Below, in pieces: positions 37,985-50,500 of a stretch of DNA of 64,000 nucleotides. The DNA is taken from assembly GCA_963678705.1 (NCBI GenBank), contig OY783218.1, forward strand, positions 9,248,152-9,312,151. The letters run 5' to 3'. Position numbers and translations under genes: made by a program. The notes beneath the pieces were generated by a model that ran no database searches, was not told the origin of the DNA, and saw nothing but the letters and a program-made list of their open reading frames with translations. This DNA is from Panorpa germanica. Its lineage: Eukaryota; Arthropoda; Insecta; Mecoptera; Panorpidae. Numbering within the stretch: the stretch's first letter is position 1; every line of letters starts with the position of its first letter.

Positions 37985-40719
37985 ATGGAAAACGAAAAGA
38001 AAAATGTTAACAACAGTAATAATAAAGTTAAAGTATATAAAAGAAGGAAAAGACGTGGTGTAGATGAAGATACTGCTATTAAAGACTTGCAAGATAGATA
38101 TTCGTCTATTGATCAAACTGACATTACTTCTTTTAGGGTAACTAATTTTGCCTTTTTAATATATGAATCGTTACACGAATTGTTATATATGTATATACTA
38201 TAATTTTAGGATTTTCCTATTTCCGATCGGACAATGCGAGGTTTATCAAAAAATGGCTGGAAAACACCTACTGAGATACAAGCACAATCAATTGGATATG
38301 CTTTACAGGGTCGAGATATATTAGGGGCTGCAAGAACAGGGTCTGGAAAGACTTTAGCGTTTTTGGTTCCTCTTTTGGAACTTTTATATGTTAATAAATG
38401 GACTAATCTTGATGGCCTAGGAGCTCTTATAATTACTCCTACAAGGGAATTGGCTTACCAAATATTTAATGTATTGAAGCAAGTTGGAGAATTTCACGAT
38501 TTTAGTGTTGCTTTAATTATCGGTAATAATTTTTATACCCTATTGTAGTTTTTTACAGTATTTATAATTATTTATACTATTACAGGAGGACAAAATTTAA
38601 AATTTGAACGTAAAAGGATGGATCAGATTAATATTATCATATGTACACCAGGCCGATTAGTGCAGCACATGAGTGAAAATCATTTATTCGATTGTTCAAA
38701 TATGAAAATGTTAGTACTGGATGAAGCTGACATGTGTCTCAATCACGGCTTTCAACAACAAATAAATGATATTATCGAATATTTGCCACAAGAGAGACAG
38801 ACATTGCTATTTTCTGCTACACAAACTAAATCTGTTAAAGATTTGAGTAGATTGAGTTTAAATGATCCCGCATATGTTGCACCACACGATAGCTGCGATA
38901 CTTCAACACCCAAGAGTTTACAACAAAATTATGTAGTTCTTGAACTCAAAGATAAAATTTCTGTCCTGTACTCTTTTATTACGAATCACAAAAAACAAAA
39001 AATAATTGTGTTTATGGCTACATGCAAACAAGTAAAATACGTTTATGACGTTTTCTGTAAATTTAGACCTGGAACTAGTTTAATAGGTAAATTTTTATTT
39101 TGTTTTTCTAATGGTTTATATAATTAAATTATATTTAAATAAACATTGAATTATTTGCAGCCTTACACGGTGGGCTACATCAAGAGCGTCGCCGTAGAAT
39201 CTATGATGAATTTTGCCGAAAGCAAAATATAGTGCTATTTGCTACTGATGTTGCAGCTCGAGGCTTAGATTTTCCTGAAGTTAATTGGGTGGTACAATTA
39301 GATTGCCCAGAAGATACGGACGCTTATATCCACCGCGTTGGCAGGACTGCTAGACATATGAGCCGAGGGGACAGTCTTCTTGTACTCCTTCCAAGTGAAG
39401 AAGAGGCAATGGTTAAAGAACTAACAAATAGAAAAATTCCTCTTAACAAAATAAAAATAGATCCAACTAAAATACAATTTCCACAAAACAAATTATTGTC
39501 ATTATTAGCAGAAAAAGTAGAGATTAAAGAAACTGCACAGAGAGCATTTGTTGCTTACTTCAAGTCTGTATTTTTAATGAAAAATAAAAGCGTATTTGAT
39601 GTTCACGCGCTAGATGCGGAATCGTTTTCAAGTTCATTAGGACTTGCAGTGGCACCACGAATTCGTTTCTTGCAAAAATTGAAGAAGAATACTCAAGAAA
39701 AATTAGATAAAAATAAATCAAATGATTCAGTTGCAGAAAAATTATCACGACCTACTAATGATGAGTCATCTGAAGATGATAGTGAAAATGAGGAGCTTTC
39801 AGTTAAAAAGAATAATCGGAAAAAAATCTTGGACGATTCTACTAAAAATAATGCACTGGATAAAAAGGAAAACGTCATCAAACCATTTTTCGATAGTAAT
39901 TCCGAGGATGATTCTGATGATGACTTTCTCAAAATTAAGCGAAAAGATCATCATATCCCTGAATCTAATTTAGAACCTGAATTAGAACCCGAACCAGTGC
40001 TGGAAATACCTAAAACTAAAACAAAAGTAATTACAAAAGCAGCTATAGTTAAAAAACTTATAAAGAAGAAAATAGTACCAAATACAAGAACAATTTTTAA
40101 CGAAGATGGCGAAGCTGTCTTAAATGAAACTAAAAATTACCAATCTGAGTTAGCTAAAGCTTACCAAAGTAAAGATGTTGGTGGAATTGATATTGAAGAA
40201 GCTAAACAAGTGATGCGTGAAGAAGATCGCTTTGATAAAGCAAGATTTAGGGAAAAAATAAAAGCAAAACATCGTGAAGAAAAGAAAAAATTAAAACAAA
40301 AAGATCAAGAAGAAGAACAGGATGACTTTGGAAGTGATAGTGAAGATGAGGGCCCAGATTTAAGCTGGATGCCTGATCCTGATAAACTTTATGGTCCCCA
40401 AAAAGATACAGACGAAGAAGAGGGTGATTCTGAAAATAATGACAAAGAATTTGAAGGTAATGATTCGGAAGACGATCAAACTTTGGAGAAAACAAAAAAG
40501 AATAGAAAGAGAGCGAGAGATGAAGAATCATCTGAAAATAGCAGTGAAGAGTCTAGCGACGAAGAAGTTATTCACAAACCAAAACGACAACTATTAACAC
40601 AAAGTAAAAACAAAATAGCTAAAACAAACCGAAAATTAAATATCAGTGATATTAGTCAAAGTTTATCAGTCAATGAAGCTGAAGAATTAGCTATGAAATT
40701 ATTATCTACAAAACGTTAG
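37985..40719 (+). CDS. DDX10: Nucleolar DEAD-box RNA helicase DDX10/Dbp4
   Basis: Four exons (37985-38137, 38210-38522, 38586-39086, 39161-40719) join with matching phases to give 841 residues. The helicase core shows [11 protein letters not shown] (Q motif), AARTGSGKT (91-99), PTREL (128-132), TPGR (176-179), DEAD (201-204), SAT (232-234), [10 protein letters not shown] (350-359) and HRVGRTAR (380-387). After the core comes the DDX10-type extension with LQKLKKN-like basic helix, then a long acidic, Ser- and Lys-rich tail. A conserved block near residue 640 includes [17 protein letters not shown]. The order and length match yeast Dbp4 and human DDX10, which act on U14 snoRNA release and 18S rRNA processing in the nucleolus. 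Introns are 63-74 bases. A poly(A) signal lies at 40794. Confidence 0.95.
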
Positions 40720-41381
40720 TTTACACATTAAAATTATGTAATTAAATTATATTATAATACATTACTATTGTTGCATATATTTAACACGATTTTAATAAAT
40801 ATATTTCCCATCATTTCGTGTAATTTAATCATATCCACCTGTCGTGACGATATCTCCTTCATGAGTGACACCATTTTAACTAAATTAGTCATTTTTTAAT
40901 TTTAATTATACTTTTACAATACTTTTGAGTGCGTTTTGATGCGCATCGTTTGTTTACCACAATATTACATGTGTTGAGTTTTAAATGAGTATTATTTCAA
41001 TTTCGTAATAATGAAAGTAATGCGTCGAACTATATCGTAAGTTTCTACAAAAGTAAATTATTTTTGACTTAGATGTGAAAGGTCTTTGTTAGAAACAAAT
41101 TTAATTAGAAAAACATTACAATCTGTTTTATTTTTATTTGAAGAAAGTAACATATAAAAACAAGTTGCTTTTTCTGAAATTTTAATTACTCTTGAGTACA
41201 TATATCACAGTTTATTGTTAATTCTGTATTATTCTATTAACAAATAAATATTTCATAACTAATAGAAAATGTAACCTGAATAGAATTGCATATCGTTGCT
41301 TCAATTGGTTTTATTAATTACATGTTACATTACATTTAATATACATGCACTACCATTTCCATTGTTCATTTCTAGACTCCA

Positions 41382-41420
41382 TATAAATAACTGCGCTTTA
41401 TTTATTATTTAATCAGTCTT
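41382..41420 (+). promoter_or_regulatory. TATA plus initiator promoter for CRAL-TRIO gene
   Basis: TATAAATAA at 41382 is followed by TCAGTC with its A at 41415, 33 bases from the first T. This is the same spacing as in the ZP gene promoter. A start codon in good context (AACATGG) follows 105 bases later. Confidence 0.6.
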
Positions 41421-41519
41421 TATTTGATTATCTACAAATTATTTTCCATCCTTTATTGTTAAATGTTTGTGGCAATTTGTGTGCATCATATTTAGACCGC
41501 AACAAAAGAGAATAGAAAC
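41415..41519 (+). other. Leader with a 10-codon upstream ORF
   Basis: The inferred leader contains one upstream ATG at 41463 opening a frame of ten codons closed by TAG at 41493-41495, 24 bases before the main ATG. Such a short frame could lower or tune translation of the main protein. This is an inference from sequence only. Confidence 0.4.
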
Positions 41520-44500
41520 ATGGATAATTCTGTAATTAGTGACAACGGTAAGTAAAAGTACGAGTATGTTGTTCCTGGAGCGTGATATCGTATCTTTCAA
41601 GAGGTGTTCTAGTTTCTTAAATGTTTTATTGTGTTTTTATATAAAACAATGATTGTGCAGATTATTATACGACTGAAATTAGCGTCAGATTGTTTAATCT
41701 GAAAAGTATCTAAGAGTTTGTATGAGAGCTTTAAGAAAACGTGGTAGAATGGTTGCAGCAAGTAGGGGATTTAATTTGTTATAGGACATAAATTCAATAA
41801 GTTTATAAATTGAAGATTCTATAATAATAGTTAATTATAACAAATTAACTATACATTCATTTGCATCCGCTCCTATCAGCGTTATATGTAATTGGTTAAA
41901 AATTAAAATATATTTTTGGAAAGAGAAAATATAAACTCATTTTTAAATATTATTATTTGTTGCAAAAATGATAGAGTGAATATTTATATGACATACACTC
42001 AAAGAAACATTTTACTACCGCCGACCTTTTACTGCGAAAAGTTGTTATTATTATAATTTTAAATTTTACTTTTACATAACTCCCGATTCGGTTGAAGTCC
42101 TGGGTTCATTATTATCGATTCCGGACTTGAAGCCGGAGCTGTTATAAAACACAATAAGAAAGTCGGATGGATAATCAATACAAATTTAGAATTTATTTAT
42201 TAGTAATACTAATATTAACACGCCATATACTTTTACTTATATAATTATGAAACAAAATATAAAATAATATTAAAAAATATATAAATTTACCAAAATTTTT
42301 AACTTTTATTGGAATTCAATATTATTTAAATAATTATAAATTGAATAACTAAAAAAATAGTTAAAGAAGTGTCGCTTTTAGTGGCAAACACACGATATTT
42401 CTTTTTCGAGCTCTTTTTTGTACAGTCAGTGCTGTATTACCCATGGCGCAACTGTCCATAGCATTTGTGATTTTAATTATAAGGAACAAATTTAAAAGTG
42501 TTATTGTTTTCGAGATCTCGGTGTTTATTCAATTCACAAAAACAATTTTCTTAGTAGTTATGAAGAAGAAGATCAAGAAGAAGATATCGAGCTAAAATTT
42601 AGCTCACTCACTTTTTGTAAATAATAAAATCGCTCTTGATAATAAAATATAAAATTTGTAAAGAAAATTTATATATCCCATGCTTTTAATATTAATCTGT
42701 ATGGAAAATGAGCTTGTGCCCTATGTGTTCATTTCTATAGAACTGTACTATATATTGATAAAGTTGGTTACTAGAACCTCAAATGTTCAATTATTTTATA
42801 ATAACTCCTTATATGTTAAGAGATATTAACAATTAAAGAGTTATTTTTTCTCTTTAATAATTAAAGGGATTCAACGTTGGACAACATTCCAACTGCATGT
42901 GACATCACAGTCGCTAGTTGCTATCTCTTTTATACAACAGAGCGTAAAAGAGATAGCATATTCAAGCTAGAACTCTGGCAAATTTACAGGTTACCAACCT
43001 TACAGCTCATAAATCTCTGCTATATGTATTTATATATCAAAATATCAAATATTATTTACAGCTATTTCAAGGAACAATAAAATTCCAATATTATGTCTGC
43101 CTTAGCAGGGTTAAATAAAATAAAAACTTATTATTCTTTGACTTGACTTGATTATTTCGACTCCTAACGGCTACAAAACATTACCACAGCACTGACCTAC
43201 TCAACAAATAACTGACGTTAAACTGCATTTCACGTCATACAAATGGCCGACCATCTCTAGCGCTAAAACTACAATTCAAATTTTTAATTGCTATCTATAT
43301 CTCCGTCAATATTTAGATATTTATTTAAATAGACACGCCAATACACATTTATTAACATCAATTTCAATCAACAATTGAAAAATCGACCACTAAAAAATGA
43401 GGACACAAGCCCATTATATCTTCCTTTTTAGAGTATAATTATTTTATGCTTTTTAAATTAATAAAATTCGAGTGAGACAAAAAGTCCCAACTAAGTTTTG
43501 GCATAGACCCCCGCGTAATGTAATGCGGCCCTGGAGTTTTTTTATTACTTCAACATTTTCATACTTTATTTATATTTTAATTGAAACATTTTTGAAACTT
43601 AAGAAACGAAAATGCCGTTACAGTTTTAAAATTAAAAAAAAAATGATGAAACTTGTTGTTCAAAAGAGTACTTTCGCCTTAATAAATAATAAAACAATGC
43701 CTTTGCCTTATTAATAATGAAACATATGAATAGAACTCAGTTGACAATAATATCACATAGAAGAAATATTCAAAACTTCCGTAATGCCTCATGCCTGTAG
43801 TCAAATACAAATCTGTGTACTTGCATCACTTGCATCAATGCTTCGCACTTCAGTGTTTAGTTGGTCTCTTACTAATCGTAACTAATATTACCCCCACTCT
43901 TCTGAATCTATGTATGATATCAACCGCCAATCAGAATGTGGCATTAGTATGTCAAGTGAAAGCGAGTATTAGTAGCTGGATAAATATATTTTATTTTTAC
44001 TTTTATTTTAACAGAGTAACTGTTAAATTTATTATTTCATTTTACTTTCGGCCGTGCGCTCAAAATTAACTCTTAAAAAATTTAATTGTTTTGTGATTTT
44101 AAATAAGTGGAACCAAATTTCAAACAAGTAAGTAAAATATTTGAAAATAACTGTTTATATTTTTATTATTATTATGTTGTTAGATAAAAATTGATTTTAA
44201 TAATTAGGTTTGAGGTATTCTGGTGAAACTTAGCTTAGCAAATACGAAAATAACATAAATGTAACATTTATGTTCGTTTTGAGTTATTTAGTACCATAAT
44301 CTACACATCTGGCAGTATGTGTAATAGCCACGGGAGCAAATAACATTTTGTATTAGAAAATAATGTTTACGAAACCTTATTTAGGGTAAGAATTGTAACT
44401 GGATATAAATGCATCAGAGATGTGTATGCATATAACTGATGCAATAGAATTTTAGAGGTTAAGGTCAAAACGATAAAAAAAAGCATATTTTCGATAATGT

Positions 44501-47500
44501 TTTTTGACGACACAGTTAATATATAATTATTTCTATAATTACTACATGATAAAATGACATTTGAAGAATACTTTGTGAAGTTTTCATAAATAAATGACAA
44601 GAAATGAGGCATTGACAGCGAATCTCCGCTGACGTCACAAAAAAAAGTAACATTGCGGTGCCCCTCATAACTCATCACTGGATTTTCTGAAATCGAAAAA
44701 CCAAAATGATTTCATTAGTTGATAAGTTTCTGCAAGTAACGCTGTCGAGTTTTTCTTTTTTTATTGATTTTTAAATTTTTTACAGCACTTAAAAGTCAAA
44801 ATACAGATTTTTCATGAAAAAAATCAAAAACTTTGGTATGTTAAATATGTTAAAAATAAGAAATTTAAAAAAACTCGACAGCGTTACCTCGGCATTTATG
44901 TAAAGAAAGAGTGTGCAAAATTTCAAAAGGATCGGTGCAGTAGATTTTGAGCTAGAGAGGGCACAGACTCTGAAAAAGCTATGTCTGAAAAAGCTATGTC
45001 TGAAAAACCGAATTTAAAAGTTTCAAAGTAACACGAAAGCAGACCAGAGAGGTGAAGACTTAAAACTCTATATCTCCGACAGTTTTACTCCAATCGACTT
45101 CAAATTTTTACACAATAAACTTAATATGTTGTACAATAATACAAAAAAATAAAAAAAAATGAAAAAAAAAGTTGAAACCTTACCGACCCCCCTCCTTAAA
45201 TACGCTTGCAGTGAGCGACAGGTCTTATCAATATTGATATCTTTGTTATCAAGAAATAGAGCAGGACCTCATTCGTGAGTTACGAACAGAGGCGGCCTTA
45301 GGGGTGGCAAACGGGGCAACCGCCCGAAGCCTCTAACACTAAGTAGAAAAAATCATTTCAATATGTATATTTGAATTTCGCGCTTTAGAAAACCCACTAG
45401 AATCACTGCGTATATCTTTTAAGACATTCATGTACCTTAGTTTATCATCATTAATATTTGTCGTTTTTGTGCTTGTTAACTTTTATAAATACTCCAATAT
45501 TAAATTCTAAAAAGTCTATATCTAAAACTTGTCAATCATCATCAAAAACACTTACTTTCAATTTACATAAATTACACAAAGAACAATGCCTACTACCGCC
45601 ACTGGACTTACGCACAACGGCTAAGACATTTACAATTTATGAAATATATATAAAACTAGCTTTAATGAGCTACTTTATTTTAAAATGTTAACTATTTTAA
45701 TGTAATAATTACGTAAATTTCTTACACGTTCAATCGGTTTTTATCATAACATTACGACCTTTTAAAATGCATCATTCTATTGCAACACTAATTAAATTTT
45801 TGTAAGAACAACTTTTATTTCCTACTCTAAAAAAATTGCGTAAAGAAATGGATGTAAATTATAATAATGCGCTAGTCGGCTGACCCCAAAAAACGTGTTC
45901 AAACAAAAAAAAAAAGAAAAAGACTCAACTCATATGGAGAACAAGTATTTTTAAAGCCAGTGGTAATTCTTGTTGAAAGTAACCGTGGGCTAATTGCAAA
46001 ATTGCACAATTCTGTCCAAATTTATTGCAATAACTAGTTGTAACAATTTTTTCTTTATTAGTTTTTGCTTGTTTTTTGCTATATTAAGAAATATATCTTA
46101 AGTTTTTTTTAGTGTTTCGTAAGTATTGGACGTGGGATGTTGATTCTGTCCAAAATTTTCTATGTAATAATGTAATGAACCTCGCACACTGCAAGCGACA
46201 AAGCCGTCCGAATACGGGCGTTACGTAGCTCTCACACTGCAGGTATATATCAGCGAATTTTAACCAAGCGCATACATGCTACAACGCTAAACCTATCCGA
46301 ACCTTGTAAATGCACCTGGAAGGGAATACAATAGTCTCTTTCATAACAGTGGTGTATCGATAAAAATTAATGTAAAAGTTTGCTCTTATGATAAATTATG
46401 TAAGTTCAAAACAATTCCAATACACCCTACACAAGTTTGACTTGGCGTACTGTTGTATCGGTACGTGGTATGTATGTATTGTGACACAACACATGCAAAG
46501 AACACAAAAGTTGATCTGCTCTTAAATACGCTTATAGTGTGCAATAGGCCGCACACGAGGCGACTGGTTGCAAACCTTAGCCCCGTTGTTAGTGAGAAAT
46601 CGAGATATGAGATAAAACACGAGAAAGGCACACGAGTCGGCTAATTGCAAACTAAACGCGAAACGAAGTTTTCAACAAAAACGAGCACGAGCCATGTCGA
46701 GCCGTGTATCGTGACTATATAGAATTTTTAACAATAGCAAAACAGGGGATATTGTGTTATATTTGATTGTATGTATGTATTTAAATACTTTTCGTAAACA
46801 TCTCTGTTGATGATGTCATCATGAAACCTACAGTGCCCTGCGACCAAGAAATCTAGTCGCTGAATATATGCTCAAAACCGGTTTAAAATCAGTTTAGTTA
46901 CGTTCGTGCCGTGTGTTTTATCTCACTCATAAACACTTTCGTTCTTTTACTAACAACACAGTTGTAATGACATTCGGTTCGTGCAGATTCGGGGCTAAGG
47001 TTTGCAAACAGTCGCGTCATGTGCTGAGGGCCTAATATATAGTTTTGTTTACCCGAATATGACCTCGCATGGAGGGTCGAAAGCTTGGATTATATTTTGT
47101 TGTAATAAATGAAGTTTTCATAATAATAAAAGCGCTATTTTTCTAATCATGTAACCTACTGGGTTCCAAATGCTAATATCTAGAAATGTATGTATGTATT
47201 TAAGATGTAATTAATACTGAAATCACTATTTTTAACTAAGTCAAGGCTTATTTTCATTGAATTATTTGTTTCTTTACAATCAATTTGCGTTTCTGAATAA
47301 TAAACATGAACGATATTGAAGATTCACGAGAAAATTCATATTAAATGACATTTACACGTGTCTCGACTTTAATCAATTGTTTCATAAAGAGTCTGTTAGT
47401 TATTCAAAGCGAGAAGTCGACACAAGGTGTGAAGATGACCTTATTCGACAATGACTTATTTATTGAAACTAAAAGATAGACAAATTAGATACAATGGGCT

Positions 47501-50500
47501 TGTGTCCAATGTCTTAATTTCTATAAAAGTGTACTATATATTGATAAAGTGGGTTACCAGAACCTCAAGTGTTCAATTATTTTTTAATAACTCCTTATAT
47601 GTTAAGAGATATTAACAATTCTAAAAGTCATTTTGTCTCTTTAATTATTATATTAAAGGGATTCAACGTTGTACACATTTCAAGTGCATGTCACATCACA
47701 ATCCTTGTCTAAGGTTACCAACCATACAGATCATAAATCTCTGCTATGTATTTATATATCAAAATATCAAATATTATTTACAGCTATTTCAAGGAACAAT
47801 CAAATTTCAATATTATGTCTGCCTTAGCTGGGTTAAATAAAATAAAAACTTATTATTCTTTGATTTGACTTGATTATTTCGACCACCAACAGCTACAAAA
47901 CATTACCACTGCCTGACCTACTCAACAAATAACTGATGTTAAAATGCATTTCATGTCATACAAATATGGACGACCATTTCTAGTGCAAAAACTATAATTC
48001 AAACTTTTAATTGCTATATCTCCGTCAATATTTAGATATTTAATAAAATAGACACGCCAATACACATTTATTAACATCAATTTTAATCATCAATTGAAAA
48101 ATCGACCACTAAAAAATGAGAACACTAGCCTCTTGTACAAATAATTATTATCCATCTAAACATGCAGAGTAGATTTCGAAATATTTGCCATTGATCCTTT
48201 TGTAAAGCACTGCTCAATATAATGTATAAACTCTGACTCTTTTAAAAATATATCCTTTTTTAACATTTTTTTCACCCATTTCCTTTAATGATTCACAAAG
48301 ACGTTTGTTTTTCTAGAAATATTATTAATAACAATAGAGGTAATAAAATTTCTTAAGTAAAGTCAACATTTTAGTGCGCTTTATGAATACAAAGAACTAA
48401 TTACAGGAAATTTAATTACCTGCCATTGAAATATAAACAGCGCTGCTCATTAGGCATCACCAGAACCAAATGTCAGACGATAAACAACTGCAAATATGGA
48501 ACTCACTATGAGGAAAGGAATATCATTTGTTTTTAAGTATATATTTATGTTAATTAGTTCAAGTAATTCGTTATTATTATTACGCAATATTTATTTGTCT
48601 ACTTTTATGTTTTGATTTAATTTTAGGCAACTTTGTAATGTTTTCTTAAAGTTTAGCAAAGATTTAAACCACATAACCTCAAATTTCATAACACATGTTT
48701 GAAGTAAACATATATAAATAATGGTTTGGCTCTCAGTCCAAGAAACTCCAGTTAAAAGATTATAAAGAAATTAAAAGAACTAACGATTATAAAACCTTTT
48801 TAAAATACAATTACAGTAGTTTCAGTACCGCTACTTTTACTATCAATATTTTTTAGAGTTTGTAATTTTACAAAGTAGTGAACTGTATTCCAGTATAAAA
48901 CACCGTGACAATAATCGATGAGTTCAATCAAGACGCATAATTAATTTATTAACACATCCAGTATCGTTCGCGTACGATGTTACTCAATAGACTATTTTCG
49001 GTTGGTATAATGAGTGTAAAACGTTCGCCTTAAGCTAAATTTCTATTCGCGCATGATGTAATTCTTTTTTAAAGTCTTCATAATAAAAAGAAATTGAAAG
49101 TAAAATTACTTCACAATGTTTGATGATTAATTGATATGTAAATTATAATCTATAGACCTATAGATAAACAATAATAAAAAAGAATTTGCGAAATAGAGAT
49201 GATATACAATTTAATTCGGAGTTAACAACCTCTTTAGATAATCTCGATTAAAAATCAAGGCTTTATCAACAAACGAAATTCAGATTTTTACATTGTTTTG
49301 AAAATTATAAAAGTAGCGTCACTAAAATTATTGTAACTCGTAAACTAATGGATGGAATATTACGAAATTTTGACAGATATCGTTTGAAGGTTGGTATTAA
49401 CTAAAAATCATATGAATTTGTCAATAGTGTAGTTATGTTTCGCGGGTATCATTCTTTATTAGAAATGGGTTTGTGTCCTCATTTTTTAGTGGTCGATTTT
49501 TCAAATTGTTGATTGAAATTGATGTTAATAAATGTGTATTGGCGTGTCTATTTTATTAAATATCTAAATGTTGACGGAGCAATTAAAAATTTGAATTGTC
49601 GTTTTAGCGCTAGAAATGGTCGGCCATATTTGTATGACGTGAAATGCATTTGAACGTCAGTTATTTGTTGAGTAGGTCAGTGCTGTGGTAATGTTTTGTA
49701 GTTGTTGGTAGTCAAATAATCAAGTCAAGTCAAAGAATAATACGTTTTTAATTTATTTAACACCGCTAAGGCAGACATAATATTGAAATTTTATTGTTCC
49801 TTGAAATAGCTGTTAATAATATTTGATATTTTGATATATAAATTCATATAGCAGAGATTTATGAGCTGTAAGGTTGGCAGCGGTTGTGATGTCACATACA
49901 TTTGGAATATGTTGAATTCCTTTAATAATTAAAGAGACAAAATGACTTTTTTAATTGTTAATATCTCTTAACATATAAGGAGTTATTAAAAAATAATTGG
50001 ACATTTGAGATGCTAGTAACCAACTTTATCAATATATAGTACACTTTTATAGAAATTAAGACATAGGACACAAGCCCATTGTTGAAATAAACTTACACTG
50101 TCTCATACATTATAGTAAAATGAGTGAGACAGTGCTGTTTCATGCATTAAGCATGAGTCACCGCCAATCTCACTATTGGAACTATATAAAATAATGTATA
50201 AATAATTTTACAAAAATATTTCAGAAAATAAATGATAAGATAATTAAAATTTCAAGGCTAAATGTAACACAATAGATTGTTGTAAAATCATAATATTTGC
50301 TTAAAATATATTAAAAGTAATTACATAGTAATTTTTATGATAAGAATTTTAAATTGCGGAACTGACTCCAACAAAATATCATTATTTTTAAATAAAACAA
50401 ATTGCCCATAATGCAATAAAACTCTGTATGGTCCAAACCGGAACAACATCCGATTGGAAACAAGTACAGGTAGAGAGTAATGTAATTTAATTACTTTACA

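Noticed and set aside
43472..44069. Two consecutive frames of 80 and 92 codons with hydrophobic stretches
   Set aside because: Composition follows the AT-rich background; no splice phase or domain supports them, and 43480-43540 looks like transposon debris.
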